The notes: generated by a model not told the origin, from the sequence alone. A stretch of DNA of 64,000 bases from Amycolatopsis pittospori (GCF_013870525.1 NZ_JACBXD010000019.1:1-64000); one strand, 5' to 3'; shown: positions 35,277 to 43,050, numbered from the stretch's first letter. Made by a program: numbers and translations.

Positions 35277-36964
35277 CTTCCGCCGTCCCGACCGCGATCC
35301 ATCACGACGAACCCGCGGGCCGGCCGATCACCATGTTCGGCCCCGATTTCCCGTTCGCCTACGACGATTTCCTGAAGCATCCGGCCGGGCTCGGCACGGT
35401 TCCGGCCGAGCGCCACGGCACCGAGGTGGCGGTGATCGGCGGAGGTCTCTCGGGCATCGTCACCGCCTACGAACTGATGAAACTGGGCCTGCGCCCGGTC
35501 GTCTACGAGATCGCCGAGATCGGCGGCCGCCTGCGCACCGTGAACTTCCCGGGCTGCCCGGACGACGTCGTCGCGGAGATGGGCGCGATGCGTTTCCCAC
35601 CCGCGTCGACGGCGCTCTTCCACTACATCGACAAGGTCGGCTTGGAGACGACGCCGTTCCCGAACCCGCTCGCGCCGGGGACGCCGAGTACCGTCGTCGA
35701 CCTCAAGGGCGAGAGCCACTACGCGCGGACGCCGGACGAGCTTCCCGAGGTCTTCGGCAAGGTCGCGGCCGCCTGGGACCGCACGCTGACCGAGAAGGCC
35801 GCGTTCGCCGAGATGCAGACCGCGATCCGCGACCGCGACGCGAAGACCGTCAAGCGGCTGTGGAACGAACTCGTGCCACGCCTGGACAACCAGACGTTCT
35901 ACGGTTTCCTCTGCGAGTCGCCCGCGTTCGCCTCCTTCCGCGACCGCGAGATCTTCGGCCAGGTCGGTTTCGGCACCGGCGGCTGGGACACCGACTTCCC
36001 GAACTCCATCCTGGAGATCCTGCGGGTGGTGTACACCGGCGCCGACGACGAGCACCGCAGCATCGTCGGCGGCAGCAGGCAGCTTCCCCTGCGGCTGTGG
36101 GAACACGCGCCCGAAGACCTGGCTTTCTGGCCCGCCGGGACGAGTCTGAGCTCGCTGCACGGCGGGAGCCCGAAGCCCGGTGTCGCCCGGTTGCACCGCA
36201 CGGCGCCGAACAACATCACCGTGACCGACACCGAGGGCCGGATCCGCACGTATCCGGCGGCGGTGTTCACCGCGCAGAGCTGGATGCTGCTCTCGAACAT
36301 CGAATGCGACGCGGCGCTGTTCCCGATCGACCACTGGACGGCGATCGAACGCACGCACTACATGGCGTCGTCGAAGGTCTTCGTCCCGGTGGACCGGCCG
36401 TTCTGGCTGGACCCCGATCCGGCGACCGGCCGCGACACGATGAGCATGACGCTCACCGACCGCATGCCGCGCGGCACCTACCTGCTCGGCGACGATCCGG
36501 ATTCCCCGGCGGTGATCTGCCTTTCCTATACGTGGGCCGACGATTCGCTGAAGTGGCTGCCGCTTTCGGTGTCCGAGCGGGTCGAGGTGATGCTGCAGTC
36601 GCTGCGGGAGATCTATCCCGGCGTCGACGTCCGGCGGCACATCATCGGCGACCCGGTGACGGTGTCCTGGGAGGACGAACCGCATTTCATGGGCGCGTTC
36701 AAGGCGAACCTGCCCGGCCACTATCGCTACCAGCACCGGCTGTTCACGCACTTCAAGCAGGATGGTCTGGAACCGCGCCATCGCGGTCTTTTCCTCGCGG
36801 GCGACGATGTTTCGTGGACGGCGGGCTGGGCCGAAGGCGCGGTCCAGACGGCGCTCAACGCGGTGTGGGGCGTGCTGAACCACTTCGGCGGCGAAACGGA
36901 TCCGGCGAACCCGGGTCCGGGTGACGTCTACGACGACATCGCGCCGGTCGAACTCCCGGACTGA
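35273..36964 (+). CDS. davB: L-lysine 2-monooxygenase, flavin amine-oxidase family
   Basis: 563 residues, the usual length of DavB. It opens with ITMFGPDFPFAYDDFLKHPAGLG, then an FAD motif EVAVIGGGLSGIVTAYELMKLGL (about 51-73) and GGRLR. Further phrases VGFGTGGWDTDFPNS, MSMTLTDRMPRGTYL and FLAGDDVSWTAGWAEGAVQT, and the ending NPGPGDVYDDIAPVELPD, follow the Pseudomonas enzyme as I remember it. The enzyme oxidatively decarboxylates L-lysine to 5-aminovaleramide. Tryptophan 2-monooxygenases are relatives, so substrate needs assay. It is coupled to davA by an ATGA overlap. The next steps (5-aminovalerate transaminase and dehydrogenase) are not in the window. The 3' end overlaps the convergent VanZ gene by 37 bases. 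Confidence 0.87.
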   Translation: MTSAVPTAIHHDEPAGRPITMFGPDFPFAYDDFLKHPAGLGTVPAERHGTEVAVIGGGLSGIVTAYELMKLGLRPVVYEIAEIGGRLRTVNFPGCPDDVVAEMGAMRFPPASTALFHYIDKVGLETTPFPNPLAPGTPSTVVDLKGESHYARTPDELPEVFGKVAAAWDRTLTEKAAFAEMQTAIRDRDAKTVKRLWNELVPRLDNQTFYGFLCESPAFASFRDREIFGQVGFGTGGWDTDFPNSILEILRVVYTGADDEHRSIVGGSRQLPLRLWEHAPEDLAFWPAGTSLSSLHGGSPKPGVARLHRTAPNNITVTDTEGRIRTYPAAVFTAQSWMLLSNIECDAALFPIDHWTAIERTHYMASSKVFVPVDRPFWLDPDPATGRDTMSMTLTDRMPRGTYLLGDDPDSPAVICLSYTWADDSLKWLPLSVSERVEVMLQSLREIYPGVDVRRHIIGDPVTVSWEDEPHFMGAFKANLPGHYRYQHRLFTHFKQDGLEPRHRGLFLAGDDVSWTAGWAEGAVQTALNAVWGVLNHFGGETDPANPGPGDVYDDIAPVELPD

Positions 36965-37428
36965 GAACGGCGCTGCACCAGCCAAGCCGTCCCGAGCCCG
37001 AGGAGCGCGCCGAGGGTGTTCATCAGCCAGTCGTTGGTATCGCAGGCGCGGCCGATGACGGGGAAGAACGCTTGCAGCGCCTCGATCACGGCGGACAGCC
37101 ACGAGCCCGCCGCGAGTGCCATCAGCGGGCGCCGGGACGCCAGGGCGGCGAAGTGCACCGGCGGCAGGAACAGCGCGACGTTGGCCAGGAGTTCCACCGA
37201 GCCCAGCGAGGGAAGCGCGAACTGGACCGTGCAGAAGACGGCGTCGCCGGGGTAGTGCGTGGGCACGAGGGTGAGGCCGAAGACCGGGATCAGGGACAGG
37301 CCGGCGAGCGCCCACAGGATCTGTGGCCGTTGCGCGAACAGGTAGCCCAGGACCGCGCAGACGAGCGCGATCACGAGCAGCGCGATCGGCACGAGGCCGG
37401 AATGGTCCAGCAGGAAGTTCGTGATCAT
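36928..37428 (-). CDS. VanZ-family membrane protein
   Basis: 166 residues with four to five predicted helices. It carries the VanZ-like phrase SVELLANVALFLPPVHF, then SAVIEALQAFFPVIGRACDTNDWLMNTLGALLG, whose QxFxPxRxxDxxDxxxNxxGxxxG pattern is characteristic. VanZ proteins influence glycopeptide (teicoplanin) susceptibility in some bacteria, but most family members are uncharacterised. It stands alone here with no van genes, so no resistance role should be assumed. Confidence 0.85.
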   Translation of the reverse strand: MITNFLLDHSGLVPIALLVIALVCAVLGYLFAQRPQILWALAGLSLIPVFGLTLVPTHYPGDAVFCTVQFALPSLGSVELLANVALFLPPVHFAALASRRPLMALAAGSWLSAVIEALQAFFPVIGRACDTNDWLMNTLGALLGLGTAWLVQRRSQSGSSTGAMSS

Positions 37429-37503
37429 GGCTGGCCGATCCTACGGGGTGCGGTGAACGTGGCCCTCGGTCCAGCGCGGGTCCGTCGGCGAGATGGGTGT
37501 TGT

Positions 37504-37546
37504 GAAAGCCACTTTCGCAACGTTCAAGGTTGCGAAAGTGGCTTTC
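37504..37546. repeat. perfect 18-bp inverted repeat
   Basis: Arms 37504-37521 (beginning GAAAGCCACTTTCGC) and 37529-37546 are exactly complementary and separated by seven bases. It sits downstream of the secreted beta-propeller gene (minus strand, ends at 37597) and upstream of the VanZ gene start. It could terminate the former, but its internal half-repeat (GAAAG/CTTTC) looks like a dispersed intergenic palindromic element. Confidence 0.75.
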
Positions 37547-37596
37547 GCAACCCCTTCACACGGACCAGTCACCAGGGGGACGATCAGCAGCGCGGG

Positions 37597-38586
37597 CTAC
37601 GGCAGCGCGGCGGGTGACTCCGCCTCGGGGATGAGCAGACGCGGCGCCCCGGTGCCGTCGGCGGGGACGGCCCAGATGTCGGAATGGCCCGGGACCCGGG
37701 GGAGGGCGTAGCCGACGGTGCGCCCGTCGAGCCAGGCGGGCTGGTCGTCGACGGTCCGGGTCTCGGCCAGCGGCGTCGTGGTGCCGGTGGCGAGGTCGAG
37801 CACCGAGACCCGCCAGCCCTTCGCGGGATCGCCGTCGATGGCGGCCTTGTAGGCGATCCGGGTCTCGTCGGGGGACAGCGACGGGCATTCGACGTTGTCC
37901 CGCAGCGTCCGGATCGTCCTGGCGGCCGAGTCGCCTTCGACGAGATAGCGGTGCGAGCCGGTGGACATGGTGGCGTAGAACCGGTTCGGCTGCCGGGTGA
38001 AGGTGACGCCCCAGAAGTTGAGGTCGGCAGCCTTGTACGGCTTGCCGTCCACCGTGACGGCGAAGTCCTCAAGGGTGCCCTCGACCTCGCCGGTGGTGAG
38101 GTCGAGGGTGCCGGCACGGGTGGAGAACCGGCCGCCGTTGTAGGAGTCGCCGGTGACGAACACCGTCCACGCGAGACGGCGTCCGTCGGCCGAGACCCGG
38201 GCCCGGTTGGGCAGGCCGACCAGCGGGATCTCCTGGGTGACGGTGAGACGGCCGTTGAGTACGGCGAGCTGGTAGGTGGTCAGCCCGGACTCCGGACGCA
38301 GGCAGATCCCGGTCCCGCCCGCGGCGTACACGCGGCTGCAGGACACGGTCGACACCGCCCGTGCGCCGCCCGGGTCGGCCGCGGCGACGCTGGAGACGTG
38401 GCCGCGGTCGGCGTCGGCGGTGCTGCGGAACAGCAGCCGCGGTCCGTCGAGAGTGACCGCGCCGGTGGTACCGGCTGAAGCGGTGTCCTGGTTTCGCGCT
38501 CCGGCCACTCCGACGTAGATCACGGCGGCCGCGGCCAGCGTGAGTACCCCGGTGACGGCGATCAGGACGCGGCTGCGGGTGTTCAC
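37597..38586 (-). CDS. secreted or anchored WD40/TolB-like beta-propeller protein
   Basis: 329 residues. The GTG start at 38586 follows AAAGAGGGG. One N-terminal hydrophobic segment (VLIAVTGVLTLAAAAVIYVGVAGA) acts as signal or anchor. The remaining part has repeating blade phrases such as ARVSADGRRLAWTVF, CPSLSPDETRIAYKAAIDG and VPGHSDIWAVPADGTG, typical of TolB-like propellers. The role is unknown, possibly binding proteins outside the membrane. It is transcribed in the same direction as the phosphoesterase gene but separated from it by a terminator. Confidence 0.75.
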   Translation of the reverse strand: MNTRSRVLIAVTGVLTLAAAAVIYVGVAGARNQDTASAGTTGAVTLDGPRLLFRSTADADRGHVSSVAAADPGGARAVSTVSCSRVYAAGGTGICLRPESGLTTYQLAVLNGRLTVTQEIPLVGLPNRARVSADGRRLAWTVFVTGDSYNGGRFSTRAGTLDLTTGEVEGTLEDFAVTVDGKPYKAADLNFWGVTFTRQPNRFYATMSTGSHRYLVEGDSAARTIRTLRDNVECPSLSPDETRIAYKAAIDGDPAKGWRVSVLDLATGTTTPLAETRTVDDQPAWLDGRTVGYALPRVPGHSDIWAVPADGTGAPRLLIPEAESPAALP

Positions 38587-38606
38587 GGTTGTGCCCCTCT
38601 TTCCGG

Positions 38607-38639
38607 CCGCGGGCGCGTCCACAGTGGACACGCCCGCGG
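38607..38639 (-). terminator. terminator of the phosphoesterase gene
   Basis: Sixteen-base arms with one mismatch, centred on the word GTCCACAGTGGAC, lie ten bases beyond the phosphoesterase stop codon. Confidence 0.7.
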
Positions 38640-38648
38640 GATCGGTGG

Positions 38649-39512
38649 TTACTGCCAGACGCTCGTGATCGGCGACTTGTTCGCCGCGTTGGCGATACCC
38701 GGGAGGCCGAACGCCGCCTCCATCGTGCGCAGGATCGAATAGTGGTTGATGGATTCGCTGTAGCTGCCCGGCTTCACGTGGGCGCCGACGAAGGTGGTGA
38801 AGATCTGGTTCACCGACGTCCCGCTGTCCTCGTCGAAGTTGACGATCAGCAGGCTGTTGTGCGTCTTCGCCCACTGGGCGTAGGCGTCGAGGTTCTTCTT
38901 CAGCCAGTTGTCACCCGTGTCGACCGAGCAGTCGTGCATGTCGCTGCAGAGGTCGGGGGTCACGAAGGCGATGTGCGGAAGTTTCGTGAAGTCCTGGGGA
39001 AACGACGAGAAGCGCTTGTTCGCCGACGACGGAACATTGCTGAAGCTCACCCAGCTGTTGTGCTTGCGGGCATATTTGTCCTTCGTGCAACCCGTGTAGC
39101 CGTCGGACGGCATGCTTTCCGCGTAGCCGGTGAACGTCTTGCCGATCCCGGCCAGTTGGGACGCGATGTTCTCCTTGTTCCCCAGGTCCTGGCACTTGTT
39201 GCTGTCGACGCCGTGCGTCGAGCCGGCGAACTGGGCGATGTAGTTCGGCTGGCTCGGATGCGTCGTCCCGTACGCCTTGGTGAACTTGGCGCCCTGCGAG
39301 GCGAGTTTGTTGAAATAAGGCGCCTTGGAGCTGCCGCTGATCGCCTTGTAGTCCTTGTTCTCGAACATCACGAGCACGATGTGGTCGAAGGCGGGCACTT
39401 TCGCCGCGGCGGGCTCGATCGCGACGGCGGGAGTGTCCTGATGGGACACCGCCAGTCCGGTGGCCAAACCGGTCGCGGCCACGGCCGCGACCGCTATCCG
39501 TTTCCAGAACAT
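38649..39512 (-). CDS. secreted phosphoesterase (acid phosphatase / phospholipase C-like, PF04185)
   Basis: 287 residues from the ATG at 39512, which has a textbook GGAGGA ribosome site. Residues 1-22 form a signal peptide (WKRIAVAAVAATGLATGLA). The mature part begins with FDHIVLVMFENKDYKAISG, the family's metal-binding start, then THPSQPNYIAQFAGSTHG with the likely nucleophile region, and LLIVNFDEDSGT with acidic metal ligands near the end. It should be an exported metal-dependent phosphatase or phospholipase. A palindromic operator lies 77 bases upstream. The 340-base gap before the MerR gene otherwise shows no gene. Confidence 0.85.
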   Translation of the reverse strand: MFWKRIAVAAVAATGLATGLAVSHQDTPAVAIEPAAAKVPAFDHIVLVMFENKDYKAISGSSKAPYFNKLASQGAKFTKAYGTTHPSQPNYIAQFAGSTHGVDSNKCQDLGNKENIASQLAGIGKTFTGYAESMPSDGYTGCTKDKYARKHNSWVSFSNVPSSANKRFSSFPQDFTKLPHIAFVTPDLCSDMHDCSVDTGDNWLKKNLDAYAQWAKTHNSLLIVNFDEDSGTSVNQIFTTFVGAHVKPGSYSESINHYSILRTMEAAFGLPGIANAANKSPITSVWQ

Positions 39513-39588
39513 GAATCCTCCTGGGAAAAGGTTGAAACTTTGACGACCAGCCATCGGGTTCAGCGGCGCTCCGCGGGCGTCGACAGAG

Positions 39589-39607
39589 TAAGACATCGGA
39601 TGTCTTA
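39589..39607. promoter_or_regulatory. operator-like palindrome upstream of the phosphoesterase
   Basis: TAAGACATCGGATGTCTTA has perfect nine-base arms around a single G. It is the only strong symmetric element in the 341-bp divergent gap (39513-39853) between the phosphoesterase and MerR genes. The regulator is unknown. Confidence 0.6.
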
Positions 39608-39853
39608 GCTGAATTTAAACGGCCTCGAAGTCCCTGGCCCATCAAGATCGCCTGACTGGAGTAATCGGAAGGTGGAGAACGCCCCAAAACCGGCATTTAC
39701 TGGCACGAAACGGTGCAAACGTCCTCGTGAGCCTTGCGCTCGGCGGCCTGAAACGATGAACTTATCGCGACTTGACGATTCAGCCGGTTGACTGTGGAAC
39801 CTTTCGTGCCGCCTTCGTGGTGCACTCATCCGACCATTGGTTAAGCTCGCGGC

Positions 39854-40510
39854 GTGAAGCCCCTTTCGCCGAGACCGGCCGGATACACGATCGAAGAACT
39901 TTCCACGATCGTCGGTATGTCCGCGCGCAATATCCGGGCTCATCAGACGAGGGGGCTGCTTCCGTCGCCGATCCGGCACGGCAGGTCCGCCTACTACGGG
40001 CCTGTCCATCTTCGGCGGCTGCGACACATCACGACGTTGCAGAAACAGGGTTTCAACCTGGTTTCCATCGCCGCGATGCTCAAATCCGCCCCAGTCGTCG
40101 AATCGGCCACAGTGGACACCGGAGGTGACCGGCCGGCTGCGGCGATCGCCGACATCGCGCGCGAGCAGCCGTCGGTCGTCCGGTGCCTGGAACGGCACGG
40201 CGTGCTCGTCCGGGACGACGCCGGAACACCCGCCGTCGTCCGCCCGTCCGTTTCTCGGGCGATGGCCGACCTGGCCGGGGCGGGGGTACCGCCCGCCGTG
40301 GCCCTGCGGCTCCTCGGGCGGTTCCTGGACGGGGTCGCGCCCTTGGCCGGCGAGCAGTTGGCCGCGCTCGAAGCGCAGACGGGAGCCGGGTCGGAGGCTC
40401 CGCGAGCCTGTTTCGCCGAGCTTCTGGTAAGCGCTTTCAAGATGCTGATCGAAAACGCCGCCGAGGCTACTTTTCCAGACGGGGAAACAGAGAAGTGGCG
40501 GCGGAGGTAG
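39854..40510 (+). CDS. MerR-family regulator
   Basis: 218 residues beginning AGYTIEELSTIVGMSARNIRAHQTRGLLPSPIRHGRSAYYGPVHLRRLRHITTLQKQGFNLVSI, the MerR winged helix and its dimerisation helix. The C-terminal domain is unusually long and carries no cysteine cluster typical of metal sensors. TAAGCT six bases before the GTG start fits a -10 element of a leaderless transcript. It is divergent from the phosphoesterase gene. The ligand and target are unknown. Confidence 0.85.
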   Translation: MKPLSPRPAGYTIEELSTIVGMSARNIRAHQTRGLLPSPIRHGRSAYYGPVHLRRLRHITTLQKQGFNLVSIAAMLKSAPVVESATVDTGGDRPAAAIADIAREQPSVVRCLERHGVLVRDDAGTPAVVRPSVSRAMADLAGAGVPPAVALRLLGRFLDGVAPLAGEQLAALEAQTGAGSEAPRACFAELLVSAFKMLIENAAEATFPDGETEKWRRR

Positions 40511-40548
40511 CCGCCGCGGTCGCGACCGCGAGGTCGGTGCCTCCGGCG

Positions 40549-40716
40549 AACCTGGCCAGGAATGCCGAAGCGCTGGTCGAACCCGTCGGCGGGCGGGATG
40601 GTGTTCTTCAGGCCGACGGCGTCCACCGTCTTGGTGACGATCGCGGACGTCCCGTTCCGGCTCCACCGGGCGTTGGCGATCGCGTCCAGTGCGATGAGGT
40701 TGACGTTCAGAGACGA
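40549..40716 (-). other. possible decayed coding fragment, unrecognised
   Basis: The 407-bp stretch 40511-40917 holds no complete gene. On the minus strand, 40716 to 40549 reads as protein-like sequence (for example LIALDAIANARWSRNGTSA, then GLKNTIPPADGFDQRFGIPG) without a plausible start or family. It may be the remnant of a deleted gene. The remainder of the stretch holds only the terminator at 40874-40914. Confidence 0.3.
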
Positions 40717-40873
40717 TCATCGTTGTCCCGTCTCGTTCATGTCATGACTTCGTAGCGGCGGCGGGCCGCACGAAAGGATCTTTCGCGCTTCGGAAATATG
40801 GCCGGACAACGGGATCCGATACCGGCCGATCGGCCGATGTGGAATGACTTCCCGGTCGACGCGCGAAGGGGAA

Positions 40874-40914
40874 GGCGGCGGCTCCCGTGCTCGGCGGTGC
40901 CGGGAGCCGCCGCC
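40874..40914 (-). terminator. terminator of the purple acid phosphatase gene
   Basis: Perfect 14-base arms (GGCGGCGGCTCCCG at 40874-40887, partner 40901-40914) lie directly after the phosphatase stop codon on the minus strand. Confidence 0.8.
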
Positions 40915-40917
40915 GGG

Positions 40918-42516
40918 TCAGGTGCGCTGCACGATGATCTGGTCGACCAGGGTGCCGTCGGCGCTGATCGCGCGGACGTCCATTTTGGGCGGAGTGGTTC
41001 CCGTGCCCGCGATGACGTCGACCGCGACCAGGCTGTAGCCGCGGAAGCGGACGCGGGACCAGGTGACCTTCTTGGTCAGGCTGTGTCCGTCCTTTTCGGA
41101 GTACTTCATCGGAACGGGGGAGTCGTTGCTCGTCTCGTGGCCCAGGTAGGTGTCAGGGGCGGGGAACTCGGAGACGCTCCCGCCACCGCCGCCCGCGGTG
41201 ATGTAGGTGGTGCCGTCCTTGACCGGGTCGGTCGTCCCGCGCGACGGCACCTTCTTGCCCGCCTTACCGCCGCGGATCGGGTCGGTGCGCTCGTAGATGT
41301 GGTTATGGCCGTTGAGCACCAGATCCACCTGGTACCTGTCGAACAGCGGCGCCCAGTCCGTCTGCGCGCCGAGTTCGGCACCGTTGGAATGGCAGGTGGA
41401 GTACGTGCACTGGTGGCAGTAGACGACGATGAAGTCGATCGTCGGGTCGACGCGGAAGGCGGCGAGTGTCCTCCCCAGCCACTTGAGCTGTTTGCCCTTG
41501 GTATAACCGAGGTTCGACGGGCTGTTGTAGCAGACGTCGTTGCCGTCGAGGCTGATCATGCCGACGTTCTGGTAGCGCCATGAGTAGATGCAGGTGGATC
41601 CGTTCCAGGCGTTGTCCGGCATGGTGAACCGGGCGCGGACGCCGCCGTAGCCGTCCTCGGAGTACCAGCCCTCCATCTCGTGGTTGCCGAGCGCCATCAT
41701 CCATGGGATCCCCGCCGTGACGGGCTCGTTCTGCACGAAGAAGGAGTCCCACAACCGCGCGTCGTACTGGTCTTCCTCCGGGTGGCCGCCTTCGCCTTCG
41801 AGCGCGTAGCTCAGGTCGCCCATGGCGAGGTGGAAGGCGGGGTCGAGGCCAGCGATCAGGCTGCTGGTCGCGACGGCGTTGTAGCCCACTCCCTGGTCGC
41901 CGAACGCGGTGAAGGTGAACGTGCCGTCGCCGCCCGGCGCGGGGGCGGTGCGGAAACTCGCCATTTCGCCGAGCCTCCCCGCGGGGTCGTGACCCTGGTG
42001 GCCGACGACGTAGTAATACGTGGTGTCGGGCAGCAGGCGGTCGATCCGGGCGTGGAGGTAGTACTGGGTGATCGACTTGGGGCTGTTCGGCGGGACCTCC
42101 TCGACCGGGTGCTGCCAGGACATCTGGCTGGTCAGGGCCCGTACCTCGGCGGCGATGGGCGGGCTGAAGTCGCCCGGCACCGTGCCGATCCGGATGAACG
42201 GCGCGGTCACCACCGCGGGCACCTGCCAGGACACCACGACCTGCTGGGACGGATCCGCGCCGAACGCGATATGCCGCCCGAACGGCCGCAGCGCCGAACC
42301 GGCGGTCTTGTCGGAGTTGAGCAGCACCGTAGGGCCGGGGGAGGCCGCCGCGGTGCCGGGGAGCAGGACGCCGCCGGCGGCGAGCGCCGCGCCGCCGACC
42401 GCGCCCACCCGGAACAGGGTCCGGCGTGAGTACCGGTTGTGGAATTTGTCGTGCTTCTCGGCGAGGCTGAGCCGGCGATAGGCTTGAGACCTGGGATTTT
42501 CGGGAGTCTCAGACAT
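40918..42516 (-). CDS. Tat-exported purple acid phosphatase-like metallophosphoesterase
   Basis: 532 residues. A twin-arginine signal (YSRRTLFRVGAVGGAALAAGGVLL, about 29-52) is followed by an N-terminal fibronectin-like domain (VVVSWQVPAVVTAPFIRIG) and a calcineurin-like catalytic domain. That domain has all expected metal motifs: FGDQG, GDLSYA, GNHE, a VVYCHQ segment and NGHNHIYER. This is the purple acid phosphatase layout, with a binuclear metal centre and phosphate release outside the cell. It starts from a strong promoter just upstream that overlaps a palindrome, and ends at a strong terminator, so it is a single transcription unit. Confidence 0.9.
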   Translation of the reverse strand: MSETPENPRSQAYRRLSLAEKHDKFHNRYSRRTLFRVGAVGGAALAAGGVLLPGTAAASPGPTVLLNSDKTAGSALRPFGRHIAFGADPSQQVVVSWQVPAVVTAPFIRIGTVPGDFSPPIAAEVRALTSQMSWQHPVEEVPPNSPKSITQYYLHARIDRLLPDTTYYYVVGHQGHDPAGRLGEMASFRTAPAPGGDGTFTFTAFGDQGVGYNAVATSSLIAGLDPAFHLAMGDLSYALEGEGGHPEEDQYDARLWDSFFVQNEPVTAGIPWMMALGNHEMEGWYSEDGYGGVRARFTMPDNAWNGSTCIYSWRYQNVGMISLDGNDVCYNSPSNLGYTKGKQLKWLGRTLAAFRVDPTIDFIVVYCHQCTYSTCHSNGAELGAQTDWAPLFDRYQVDLVLNGHNHIYERTDPIRGGKAGKKVPSRGTTDPVKDGTTYITAGGGGGSVSEFPAPDTYLGHETSNDSPVPMKYSEKDGHSLTKKVTWSRVRFRGYSLVAVDVIAGTGTTPPKMDVRAISADGTLVDQIIVQRT

Positions 42517-42522
42517 GGTTTC

Positions 42523-42551
42523 AAGTTAAGAAGGCTTCTTAACTATGTCAA
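42523..42551 (-). promoter_or_regulatory. strong promoter with overlapping operator for the phosphatase gene
   Basis: On the minus strand a consensus -35 box TTGACA (42551-42546) is followed by a 17-base spacer, TAACTT (42528-42523) as -10 box, and then only GAAACC before the ATG, so the message should be leaderless or nearly so. The 10-base arms AGTTAAGAAG and CTTCTTAACT around a single base (42524-42544) fill the spacer and the -10 box. A repressor bound there would block the polymerase. The regulator is not identified; phosphate or metal control is only a guess. Confidence 0.75.
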
Positions 42552-42604
42552 TGGCCTGGCGGCGCAGAGGGTTCGGGCTGCACGAGATCGTGCAAGTGAC
42601 CGGG

Positions 42605-42874
42605 TCAGAGCAGCTCCGACGAGACGACCGCGGACAGCTCCCGCAGCCGTTCCAGCAGCGCGTCGACCTCGGCTTCCGCGACCAGGACGGCGCAGGTCAT
42701 GGTGCTTTCCCGGACGCCGTCGCGGACATCGACCGACAGCTCGTGGACGAGACAGTCGAGGGCCGCGACCAGGCCGGGGATCTGGTCGACGCCGCCGACG
42801 AAGTAGGTGGCGATCCGGCGGCGGACCATCAGGGACGTGCGCGGGGCGGGGATCTGGAACGAAGTGACGGACAT
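42605..42874 (-). CDS. small ACT-like domain protein under a leader-peptide attenuator
   Basis: 89 residues, start ATG at 42874 with GGAG six bases before. The predicted order is strand (SLMVRRRIATYFVGG), helix (DQIPGLVAALDCLVHEL), strands (SVDVRDGVRESTMTCAVLVA), helix (EAEVDALLERLREL), strand (SAVVSSEL). That is the ACT fold of small amino-acid-sensing subunits such as IlvM/IlvN, although sequence identity to those is low. Upstream is a 14-codon leader peptide with three consecutive valines and mutually exclusive hairpins. I infer an amino-acid-controlled regulatory subunit, perhaps for branched-chain synthesis, located away from ilvB. A different ACT-like role is possible. Confidence 0.7.
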   Translation of the reverse strand: MSVTSFQIPAPRTSLMVRRRIATYFVGGVDQIPGLVAALDCLVHELSVDVRDGVRESTMTCAVLVAEAEVDALLERLRELSAVVSSELL

Positions 42875-42944
42875 CGTGGTCTCCAAAGGCGGGAAACGTA
42901 CAGGCCATGGAGGGCCAGGTCCCGGGAGATGCCCCGTATCGAGG

Positions 42945-42988
42945 GGTCGCCGGAATGCGCGCCGGCGACCTGGTTTCAGCCGGCGCGC
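42945..42988 (-). promoter_or_regulatory. alternative hairpins of an attenuator
   Basis: On the minus strand, GCGCGCCGGC (42988-42979, in the last leader codons) pairs perfectly with GCCGGCGCGC (42966-42957). Part of the latter, in GGTCGCCGG (42970-42962), also pairs perfectly with CCGGCGACC (42953-42945). The two stems cannot coexist. A further GGGG/CCCC stem (42932-42946) competes with the second. In addition GAGACCA at the ribosome site (minus strand, within 42877-42883) is complementary to TGGTCTC in leader codons 4-6 (43005-43011). This suggests ribosome position on the leader controls translation of the ACT gene. Confidence 0.65.
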
Positions 42989-43020
42989 TTGACTACTACG
43001 AGTCGAGACCAGCGCTGCAC
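42976..43020 (-). CDS. 14-residue leader peptide MQRWSRLVVVKRAG
   Basis: GTG at 43020 opens a 14-codon frame ending at 42976. It contains Leu-Val-Val-Val encoded by CTC GTA GTA GTC; GTA is a rare valine codon in this GC-rich genome. TAGCCT ends six bases before the GTG with GTGACT 16 bases further upstream, so the leader is probably translated from a leaderless message. The run of valines next to alternative hairpins and an ACT-domain gene is the hallmark of ribosome-mediated attenuation by branched-chain amino acids. Confidence 0.7.
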   Translation of the reverse strand: MQRWSRLVVVKRAG

Positions 43021-43026
43021 GGCGAC

Positions 43027-43050
43027 AGGCTAGCACGACCTACCGGCGAG

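Noticed and set aside
36928..37428. Glycopeptide resistance locus suggested by VanZ
   Set aside because: No vanH, vanA, vanX or sensor pair is nearby; the family is broad and mostly unrelated to resistance.
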